Positions 1 through 5,077 of a stretch of DNA of 9,006 nucleotides are shown piece by piece. Made by a program: the position numbers and the translations under genes. Source of the stretch: Dehalococcoidia bacterium (GTDB taxonomy: Bacteria > Chloroflexota > Dehalococcoidia > Lucifugimonadales > Lucifugimonadaceae); the NCBI GenBank assembly GCA_028278465.1, contig JANQEF010000110.1:1-9006 (forward strand). Direction: 5' to 3'. The notes below the pieces were generated by a model. The model was not told the DNA's origin and made no database searches. It worked only from the letters and a program-made list of their open reading frames with translations. How positions within the stretch are numbered: position 1 is the stretch's first letter; the number at the start of each line of letters is the position of its first letter.

Positions 1-71
1 TCAACGAGAACATCTCGCCCTACACGAGGGGCGGCCGCCACTTCCTGATGCGCCTGCGGAAGCCGGGATAG
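1..71 (+). CDS. 3' end of an unidentified protein-coding gene
   Basis: Only the last 22 codons and a TAG stop (69-71) lie in the window, read in the frame whose first full codon is at position 3. The peptide ends in GGRHFLMRLRKPG. Twenty-one of the 22 codons end in G or C, matching the codon bias of the well-supported genes here, which is the main reason to treat it as coding. The family cannot be named from this tail. It converges on the response regulator at 97-483 with 25 bases between the two stop codons. A perfect 8-base palindrome, AGCCGGCT, lies at 70-77 at the edge of that gap. What is missing is everything upstream of the window. Confidence 0.5.
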   Translation, partial: NENISPYTRGGRHFLMRLRKPG

Positions 72-96
72 CCGGCTCGGGACAGGTCCGAAAGAG

Positions 97-483
97 CTAG
101 GCCGCCAGTTGCTGCCGATCGTCTGAGCCGTCTGACAGCAGGTTCAACACCATGTCGGCGTCGATGTTCCGCTTGGGCAGGAAGCCTTTTGCGCCAGCCT
201 CGGCCGCAACAACGGCATAGCCGGCGTCGGACTGCATGCTGGTGAGGATGATGACGGCGTCCGGGTCTTCGTCAACGATCTTGACGGTCGCCTCGAAGCC
301 AGACATGTTCGGCATCTGCACGTCCATGATCACCACATCCGGCCTCACCCGGTTGTAGAGCTCCACCGCCTCGGCGCCGTCCTCGGCCTCGCCCACGAAC
401 TGGAACATGCCGGTGCGCGTCAGCAGCCCGCGGATGATGTCACGGAAGATCGGCTGGTCGTCTACGAGGATCGTGCGGAACAT
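97..483 (-). CDS. Single-domain response regulator (REC only), regulator 1 of the kinase cassette
   Basis: A 128-residue CheY-like phosphoacceptor. The acidic pair is D8-D9, the phosphorylation site is D54 in the motif MDVQMPNMSG, the switch threonine is T81 in LTSM, and the conserved lysine is K104 in GFLPKR. The receiver fills the whole protein and only about 20 residues follow K104, so there is no DNA-binding or enzymatic output domain. It would act by protein contact or as a phosphate relay or sink. The ATG at 481-483 is preceded by GGAG five bases upstream, which supports this start. The gene lies 188 bp downstream of the histidine kinase on the same strand. By eye it shares about 50 identical positions over about 113 with the regulator at 2399-2848, including the unusual PKR after the fifth strand, so the two are paralogues. 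The C-terminus is Gln-Gln-Leu-Ala-Ala, like the end of an ssrA tag. The receiver call is near certain; the partner kinase is inferred from position. Confidence 0.95.
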   Translation of the reverse strand: MFRTILVDDQPIFRDIIRGLLTRTGMFQFVGEAEDGAEAVELYNRVRPDVVIMDVQMPNMSGFEATVKIVDEDPDAVIILTSMQSDAGYAVVAAEAGAKGFLPKRNIDADMVLNLLSDGSDDRQQLAA

Positions 484-576
484 GTCATCTCCGTCGAATT
501 GCGCCCCCGATGCCTGTCAACGGGCGCGGTCGGTTCAGGTCAGCAGAACCAGTAAAGCGTCCGTCGTAAGAGCGCG

Positions 577-600
577 TCGCTGTCGAAAGCCCGACAGCGA
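577..600. repeat. Perfect 9-bp inverted repeat (hairpin) between kinase and regulator 1
   Basis: The arms TCGCTGTCG (577-585) and CGACAGCGA (592-600) are exact reverse complements around a six-base loop. The hairpin lies in the 188-bp gap between the kinase stop (672) and the start of regulator 1 (483). Read on the minus strand it is followed by CGCGCTCTTACG, with no T-run, so it is not a standard intrinsic terminator. It could be a mRNA stability or processing element, a partial transcription barrier, or an operator. Apart from this dyad and the smaller one at 660-673, nothing else is recognised in the gap. Confidence 0.6.
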
Positions 601-659
601 ACGTCGATTGGTCCAGTGCGTGTGAGTGCTGGCTGCCAGAGCGATCCCGCAGGTCGAGC

Positions 660-673
660 GAGCCTTCTGGCTC
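660..673. repeat. Small inverted repeat overlapping the kinase stop codon
   Basis: GAGCC (660-664) and GGCTC (669-673) form a perfect 5-bp stem with a four-base loop. It overlaps the kinase stop codon at 672-674. No T-tract follows on the minus strand. It may add to the 3' structure of the kinase message together with the stronger hairpin at 577-600, but it is short enough to arise by chance. Confidence 0.25.
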
Positions 674-2186
674 AGGCTGCCTTCTGCTGGTCGAAAGGCG
701 TGATGTTCGAAGGCCGTTCGGGCCGCGAATTCGGCTTTGCAGCCTGCGTTTCGGTCTCTACTGGCTCGAACGGGACGGTGACTGTGAGCACCGTGCCGCG
801 GCCGGGCTCAGACCTGAGCACAGCGGTGCCGCCGATGGCGTCTGTGTAGTCCTGGATATTCACGATTCCAAGCCCGCCGAACTCGGCCGTGGTCAGCGCG
901 TCCGGGTCGAAACCGACGCCGTCGTCTTTCACGACAAGCAGCAGTTGCTGGCGCGTCGATGAGTAGCTCCACGAGACGTTGCACGACTTCGCGGAGGCGT
1001 GCTTGATGGTGTTGCCGATCGCAAGCTCGGCGATCCTGAACACGGCGAGCCGCACTCGCTCGGGGATCGGAGACGCTCCAGGCGGCTCGAGCTCCGCTGC
1101 CGATGCGCCCACGTTCAGGTTCACCTCTACTTCGCCGGAGAGCCGATCGCAGAGCGAACGCAACGCAGGAGCAGCGCCCACTCGCACGATGCTCGGGTGC
1201 AGCCGGTGCGAAAGGCCGCGGATGTCGTTCTCACGCAGTTCATCCAGCTCGTCCGCTATCGCGGCAAGCTCCGGACGGTCGATCTGTCCTTCCGGGCCCG
1301 GAACGACGCCGTTGAGCCTCGTCCAGAGTGAGAAGAGCCGTGTCTGGACCGAGCCGTGCAGCTCCTCGGCTATCGCCTTCTTGGTGGCGTCGGCCGCTGC
1401 GATCATGCGCTCTCTCGAATCCCGCACCGCAACGTACTGCTCAGCCAGCGCGTCGTTCGCTTCTTGCAAACGAGCCCGCGAGCGCACGGACGCCCAGTGG
1501 ACGACGGCGAGGATGGTGAGCGAGCCGAAGAAGAAGAGGCCGACAACGAGCCAGAGCGTGGCATAGCCGGCGGTGAGCTCATCGGCGACGTCTGTCGTGA
1601 TCGAGGCGACCATTACCGGGTGGCCGGCGATGCCGGAGCCCGGCGCGACATTGAACAGCACGGCGAATGACTGCAACGTCTCGGCGCCTACGCCGAGGTC
1701 TTCTCGCGAGCTGGATGTGCCGCGCAGGAACGATGTGAACTGTCCGCCGCGTGCGGCATCGAGGGCTTCCTGCGCGCTACCCGAGAGAGCGGCGGTGTTC
1801 TGGAGTCCTTCGGTCGAGTAGAGAGCGACGCCGTCGAGCGAGTAGATGTCCATCCTCTCAGCCCTGAGCCCGAACAGCGAGCGCTTGACGGCCGCGTCAA
1901 AGGCCGAGGTGGCGGTCAGCGCAAACGGGTCCTCGCGCACCTCGCTGCTGGAGAGGTCGAGCCCGGAGTGGTGGAGCGTTTCGCTGAAGCGCAGGAGGTC
2001 GCGCTCGTGCTCCGAACCGGCGTTGCGCACAACCGAGCGCTCGACCTGCGAGTCGCCGAAGAAAAGGATCGCCGCGGTAATGATGAGGATGGCGAACAGG
2101 CCGACGCCGAGCGGCTGGCTGAGGTACGAGTACTTGCCGATCGGTCGGCTAAGCAGCCGGGAGAGAGGTGCTGTGTTGGAGCTCAT
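672..2186 (-). CDS. Membrane sensor histidine kinase (HisKA_3/NarL-type catalytic core)
   Basis: A 504-residue kinase. The first membrane helix is at about 27-43 (LGVGLFAILIITAAILFF) and the second at about 208-229. They enclose an extracytoplasmic sensor of about 160 residues that includes MDIYSLDGVALYSTEG, suggesting a single-Cache fold. A charged, probably coiled-coil linker (235-275) with no clear HAMP domain leads to the dimerisation helix. H277, in EELHGSVQ, is the expected phosphoacceptor, and LSHRLHPSIV at about 325-334 is typical of HisKA_3. The ATPase domain (about 378-473) has an N box with N392, a G1 motif DDGVGFDPD (421-429) and a G2 motif FGGLGI (436-441). Two deviations are visible: H277 is followed by Gly rather than Asp/Glu, and the usual Q-E before the N-box Asn reads E-L. 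The ATG at 2184-2186 has only a weak AGGA four bases upstream. The gene lies between two receiver-only regulators on the same strand, its likely targets. The tail ends in Lys-Ala-Ala. Confidence 0.92.
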   Translation of the reverse strand: MSSNTAPLSRLLSRPIGKYSYLSQPLGVGLFAILIITAAILFFGDSQVERSVVRNAGSEHERDLLRFSETLHHSGLDLSSSEVREDPFALTATSAFDAAVKRSLFGLRAERMDIYSLDGVALYSTEGLQNTAALSGSAQEALDAARGGQFTSFLRGTSSSREDLGVGAETLQSFAVLFNVAPGSGIAGHPVMVASITTDVADELTAGYATLWLVVGLFFFGSLTILAVVHWASVRSRARLQEANDALAEQYVAVRDSRERMIAAADATKKAIAEELHGSVQTRLFSLWTRLNGVVPGPEGQIDRPELAAIADELDELRENDIRGLSHRLHPSIVRVGAAPALRSLCDRLSGEVEVNLNVGASAAELEPPGASPIPERVRLAVFRIAELAIGNTIKHASAKSCNVSWSYSSTRQQLLLVVKDDGVGFDPDALTTAEFGGLGIVNIQDYTDAIGGTAVLRSEPGRGTVLTVTVPFEPVETETQAAKPNSRPERPSNITPFDQQKAA

Positions 2187-2238
2187 GCTGTCCTGACCGG
2201 GAGGCGCAGCTTTCGGTGTTGCGCGGTCGCAAGAGTTT

Positions 2239-2252
2239 CCAGGAGGTCCTGG
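2239..2252. promoter_or_regulatory. Inverted repeat upstream of the kinase, candidate operator
   Basis: CCAGGA (2239-2244) and TCCTGG (2247-2252) are perfect reverse complements with a two-base centre. The site lies about 53-66 bases upstream of the kinase ATG. A second overlapping dyad, CCTG (2248-2251) with CAGG (2257-2260), shares its right arm. The position and short symmetric form suit a dimeric regulator site, but no regulator in the window is known to bind it. A folded leader RNA is an alternative. No convincing -35/-10 pair was found for the kinase. Confidence 0.3.
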
Positions 2253-2363
2253 TGATCAGGAGTCTATGAGTTGCGGCGGTTCCGGACGGTGACGCGGCCC
2301 GTAGATTCCGCTGTGCGCTATCACGCAATTGGCGCGACGAGTTTTTCGAGATTCCCAGTTGAA

Positions 2364-2393
2364 GGTCTGAGTTTCGCCGCGGCGATGAAGACC
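2364..2393. repeat. Nested dyad with a 12-bp palindrome just after regulator 2
   Basis: TCGCCGCGGCGA at 2374-2385 is a perfect 12-base palindrome, starting 14 bases past the stop codon of regulator 2 on the minus strand. It is nested within a wider inverted repeat, GGTCT (2364-2368) with AGACC (2389-2393). As RNA it would form an outer 5-bp and inner 4-bp stem. As DNA the palindrome could bind a symmetric protein. No T-run follows on the minus strand, so a standard terminator is not supported. It probably marks the 3' boundary of the regulator message or a control point between regulator 2 and the kinase. Confidence 0.45.
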
Positions 2394-2398
2394 GGAGT

Positions 2399-2848
2399 CT
2401 AGGCAGCCATCCTGGCCGAGCCGGCGGGCGGCAGGTGGTCGTCGATCAGCTTGTGCACAGCCGATGGCGAGAGGTCGCGCTTGGGGATGAAGCCACATGC
2501 GCCGATCTCGAGGGCCAGCGGCCCGTACTCCATGTCGTCACCCATGCTGGTGAGGACGATACGGACCGAAGGGTTCTGCTTGAGGATCTGGCGGGCCGCC
2601 TCGATGCCGCTCATGTCGGGCATCTGGATGTCCATCACGATCACGCTGGGGTTCAACTGGTCGGTCAGCTCAATGGCGCCGGTGCCGTCGGCCGCCTCGC
2701 CGATGATGAGGAAGCTCTCGTCTGCGCCCAGCTGGCCGCGGGCGATCTCGCGGAACGTCTCCTGGTCGTCGACCAGCAGCACTGAGTGACGGGCGTTGAG
2801 CGGCTCGCCGGTCGAGAACTGGATGATCTTGGAGTTTTCTGGGGTCAT
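2399..2848 (-). CDS. Single-domain response regulator (REC only), regulator 2 of the kinase cassette
   Basis: A 149-residue protein with a 20-residue leader (MTPENSKIIQFSTGEPLNAR) and then a receiver. The acidic pair is D27-D28, the phosphoacceptor is D73 in MDIQMPDMSG, the switch threonine is T100 in LTSM, and the conserved lysine is K123 in GFIPKR. Only about 25 residues follow the lysine, so there is no output domain. The leader is not seen in regulator 1, and its function is unknown. The start at 2846-2848 is supported by AGAGGG five bases upstream on the coding strand. The gene is upstream of the kinase on the same strand, with a 212-bp gap holding the dyads at 2364-2393 and 2239-2252. 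It is a close paralogue of regulator 1, and the kinase between them is the likely common phosphodonor. The last residues are Arg-Met-Ala-Ala. The receiver identity is secure; the role in signalling is inferred. Confidence 0.95.
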   Translation of the reverse strand: MTPENSKIIQFSTGEPLNARHSVLLVDDQETFREIARGQLGADESFLIIGEAADGTGAIELTDQLNPSVIVMDIQMPDMSGIEAARQILKQNPSVRIVLTSMGDDMEYGPLALEIGACGFIPKRDLSPSAVHKLIDDHLPPAGSARMAA

Positions 2849-2963
2849 GTTTGCCCTCTGGTCCAGGTGAGCGCCTTGCGGATACTCCGGTCAGGTAACA
2901 ACAGTAAGTTGGAGCGGCCAAGCCGGCACGGGGAGTCCCACAATCCAACTGTACGGGTTCGCC

Positions 2964-2984
2964 CACACCGCCGATGCGGGTGTG
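2964..2984. repeat. Bulged hairpin upstream of regulator 2, next to a GTGTACAC palindrome
   Basis: CACACCGC (2964-2971) pairs with the complement across 2976-2984, with a four-base loop and one bulged G. GTGTACAC, a perfect 8-base palindrome at 2982-2989, overlaps its right edge. Both are in the 214-bp gap between the dehydrogenase stop (3063) and the regulator 2 start (2848). On the minus strand no T-run follows, so termination of the dehydrogenase message here is not supported. A regulator-binding or leader-structure role is possible. The promoter of regulator 2 should lie in this gap, but only weak -35/-10 matches were seen. Confidence 0.3.
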
Positions 2985-3062
2985 TACACCGTAAACTCCA
3001 TCCGCACACCGGACGCACACCTTCCCTCACCACGCGCTGCCTCGAAAAGCCCCGGCAGCGAC

Positions 3063-4049
3063 CTACTCGAACGGGTCGATCAGGCCTCGCGGCTGCTTGC
3101 CCTGCGACAGTAGCGTGATGTTGTGGGCGGCGTTGTCCAGCGCCTTCTCACGGGCCTCGATGGCGGAGCCGGCGAGGTGCGGCGTCATGAAGACGTTGCG
3201 CATCTGCAGCAGCGGGTTATCCTCCTCCACCGGCTCGATCTCCGTGACGTCCAGCCCGGCGGCTGCGATGGCGCCGTTTTCCAGCGCACGGATCAGCGCC
3301 GCCTCATCTGTCACAGGGCCGCGGCAGGTGCTCACGTAGACGGCCGTCGGCTTCATCTTTGCGAACTCCTCGTCGCCGATCATGCCGCGGCTGTTTTCGG
3401 TGAGCGGTACGTGGACGCTGACGACGTCCGAGGTGGAGAGCAGTTCGTCCAGCGAGACCCGCTTCGCGTCGGCGAACTTCTCGACTTCTGGGTCGATCTC
3501 CAGCCTGTCGTGATACACGATCTCACAGTCCCAGCCGCGCAGTCGACGCGCCACCTTGGAGCCGATCTTGCCCAGACCGATGATCCCAATTCGCTTGCCG
3601 GTTATCTCGTGGTACTGCTCCCAGGTATCGAAGAAGTCGCCGTGGTAGTTACCAGAGTGCAGGTTGCGGATCTGCTCCTGCACGTGGCGGCTGGCGCCTA
3701 TCATCAGCATGATCGTCATCTCGGACACTGCGACCGAGTTGGCGCCGCTGTTGCCGGCCATCAGTACGCCGCGCTCGTGGAGCTCCTTCTTGGGGTAGAA
3801 GTCGGTCCCGGCGCTCAGCGCCTGCACCATCTTCAGCCGCGGCGATGCGATCACTTCGGGTGTGATGCGGAAGCGCCAGGGGATGATGACCTCGGCGTTC
3901 AGCGCAAGTTCGATGCCGCGCTCCTGTACCGTTTCAGCAGGCTGGACCGGCACTGTTGTGACATCGACGTCTCCTGGCACTCCGGACCGGAGCCGCTCGA
4001 CCTCCCATTCGTCCCGGTGTCCGACGAACGCCGCCGTGAATCTGGACAT
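3063..4049 (-). CDS. D-2-hydroxyacid dehydrogenase family protein (SerA/glyoxylate reductase-like, no ACT domain)
   Basis: A 328-residue NAD(P)-dependent oxidoreductase, expected to interconvert a 2-keto acid and a D-2-hydroxy acid in the cytoplasm. The Rossmann motif GLGKIG is at 158-163 and is followed by an acidic residue near the end of the second strand (about D181). The catalytic triad is R243 in STCRGPVTDE, E272 in VTEIEP and H291 in TPHLAGS, with the order and R-to-E spacing expected of the family. SAGTD at 79-83 and the helix NSVAVSEMTIMLMIGASR line the active-site cleft. The protein ends at the substrate-domain return helix with no ACT or other regulatory domain, unlike long-form phosphoglycerate dehydrogenase. 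The open frame extends to 4184, but the ATG at 4047-4049 (MSRFTAAFVG) has GGGGAG four bases upstream and starts exactly at the first strand of the fold. The extra 45 residues lack family features. It is divergent from the HEAT/HTH gene. The substrate (glyoxylate, hydroxypyruvate, phosphoglycerate or another) cannot be assigned. Confidence 0.9.
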   Translation of the reverse strand: MSRFTAAFVGHRDEWEVERLRSGVPGDVDVTTVPVQPAETVQERGIELALNAEVIIPWRFRITPEVIASPRLKMVQALSAGTDFYPKKELHERGVLMAGNSGANSVAVSEMTIMLMIGASRHVQEQIRNLHSGNYHGDFFDTWEQYHEITGKRIGIIGLGKIGSKVARRLRGWDCEIVYHDRLEIDPEVEKFADAKRVSLDELLSTSDVVSVHVPLTENSRGMIGDEEFAKMKPTAVYVSTCRGPVTDEAALIRALENGAIAAAGLDVTEIEPVEEDNPLLQMRNVFMTPHLAGSAIEAREKALDNAAHNITLLSQGKQPRGLIDPFE

Positions 4050-4351
4050 GCTGCTCCCCGTTGCAGGTGTGATCGCGTACTCTAGCCATGGAGCCGTAAG
4101 GGGCGCGATGGCGCAACCAAATATACGCCGCTCAGCATGAGTTGCGGCGTCGGCGGTGAACAGCAGGGCTCTGTCTCGTCGCATCGCGGCGGGCAGGTCT
4201 TCGGAAACGCTCGTTATTCACTGTTAATTAATATTGAACCTGCGCGATTGAACGGGAAAAACCACTAATCTGAGCGATGTTCGTATATGCGTTTGAGCGA
4301 ACCTGGCGTTGACGGGCGGATGACGTTTGTGCCTGCGCCGAGGGTGCCGGC
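4050..4351. promoter_or_regulatory. 302-bp divergent intergenic region with AT-rich core
   Basis: This gap separates two divergently read genes and must hold the promoters of both. The stretch 4212-4290 is clearly more AT-rich than its surroundings. It contains the palindrome TTAATTAA (4224-4231), two TTGAAC hexamers (4234-4239 and 4248-4253) that resemble -35 boxes, and GTATAT (4283-4288) that resembles a -10 box. No pair among them has a 16-18 base spacing, so no promoter is called. TGAGCGA occurs twice (4271-4277 and 4294-4300), and GTTCG/CGAAC flank 4280-4302. On the minus strand TATATT (complement of 4120-4125) is a possible -10 for the dehydrogenase. No reading frame in the gap looks like a gene. 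Confidence 0.45.
4126..4149. repeat. Long bulged hairpin in the divergent intergenic region
   Basis: The left arm CGCCGCTCA (4126-4134) pairs with TGAG (4138-4141) and CGGCG (4145-4149), giving nine base pairs, a three-base loop and a three-base TTG bulge. It lies 77-100 bases upstream of the dehydrogenase ATG. On the minus strand it is followed directly by TATATTTGG, which can be read either as a -10 element or as a weak T-rich tail. It could be an operator or, if transcription starts further upstream, a leader attenuator for the dehydrogenase. Confidence 0.3.
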
Positions 4352-5077
4352 GTGTCAGCAAGAAAGCAGAATCTTGTGACACCGCTGGGCAGGACTGACG
4401 GAGAGGGTGAGGCGGAACATCTTCGCCGGGTAGCGAATGAGCTCGGAGGGGCCAACTCCTCATCTCTGGCGGCGCTTCGTTCAAGGCTTGTGCACGGTGA
4501 GCCTGTGGACAGTCGCGCCGCAGCCGCCGGGCTCGGGATTTTGGGAGATCGCAACGCAATCGCGCTGCTGCGAGGACTTCTGGAGGGGGAAGACCCGAAC
4601 GACTGGGAACTGGCTGTCCATGGCCTCAGGCAGAGCAGAGACCGCACGGGGTGGCTCTGCCTGGAAAGTGTCGCACTGGATCTACTGCCTGAACTCGATG
4701 GCGCTGTTGAGGCGCCTGCGCACGCGTTCAGGCTACTCGTCATGGGCCGCACAAAGACGATGGACCGCCTTTTCAGGGCGATAGACGGCCACTCGCGAGC
4801 GATCTCCGCACAGGCGGCGTTCAACTTCTCGAGCGTAGCCGTCAGGTCCGTGCCGGGCGATCTGTCGAAGGTGATGGCGATGCGGTTGGGCATCATTGAC
4901 CGCAAGGCAGCTCACCCGGTGGACGCAGCGCAGATTTCCAGGTCTACAGGTTTTTCACTTCAGACGGTCAGGAGACTGGAAGCCGAAGCGTGGGAGACCG
5001 TGCAGCGGCCGCGCCGGTATCGAGAGATCCGGCGTAACTATGAGGTGAACGATGACCGGCTTCGGGCTGCAGATTGA
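4352..5077 (+). CDS. HEAT-like repeat protein with C-terminal helix-turn-helix
   Basis: A 241-residue soluble protein made mainly of short alpha helices. Residues about 38-95 (ALRSRLVHG, SRAAAAGLGILGDRNAIALLRGLLEG, WELAVHGL) have the paired-helix pattern of HEAT/PBS-lyase repeats. Residues about 121-165 may form a further pair. Residues about 190-215 (DAAQISRSTGFSLQTVRRLEAEA) look like a helix-turn-helix with a Q-T-V-R-R-L recognition helix, followed by a basic tail (RPRRYREIRR) suited to DNA contact. There are no membrane segments or signal peptide. The start is GTG at 4352 with GAGG about eight bases upstream. Its 3' end overlaps the start of the downstream monooxygenase by 26 bases, implying translational coupling. 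The inference is a regulator or adaptor controlling the adjacent genes, with the HEAT part acting as a protein or ligand interface. I do not recognise a named family. The HTH assignment is by pattern only. Confidence 0.75.
   Translation: MSARKQNLVTPLGRTDGEGEAEHLRRVANELGGANSSSLAALRSRLVHGEPVDSRAAAAGLGILGDRNAIALLRGLLEGEDPNDWELAVHGLRQSRDRTGWLCLESVALDLLPELDGAVEAPAHAFRLLVMGRTKTMDRLFRAIDGHSRAISAQAAFNFSSVAVRSVPGDLSKVMAMRLGIIDRKAAHPVDAAQISRSTGFSLQTVRRLEAEAWETVQRPRRYREIRRNYEVNDDRLRAAD

Noticed and set aside
979..1566. 195-residue plus-strand open frame antisense to the kinase
   Set aside because: It is Ser/Arg/Ala-rich with no domain, and mirrors the codon bias of the kinase frame, whose catalytic motifs are clear.
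3123..4085. 320-residue plus-strand open frame antisense to the dehydrogenase
   Set aside because: Its composition is typical of the opposite strand of a GC-rich gene, and no recognisable fold or motif is present. The minus-strand frame has the full catalytic triad.
2266..4149. 13-base direct repeat ATGAGTTGCGGCG at 2266-2278 and 4137-4149, both intergenic
   Set aside because: A match of this length is close to what chance gives in a 9-kb GC-rich window, and no third copy or symmetric context was seen.
4050..4184. N-terminal extension of the dehydrogenase frame
   Set aside because: It has no family similarity, and a well-placed GGGGAG precedes the internal ATG at 4047-4049 where the fold begins.
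4228..4905. 225-residue minus-strand open frame opposite the HEAT/HTH gene
   Set aside because: It is Ser/Arg-rich with no domain, whereas the plus frame has amphipathic helices, an HTH pattern and a coupled downstream start.
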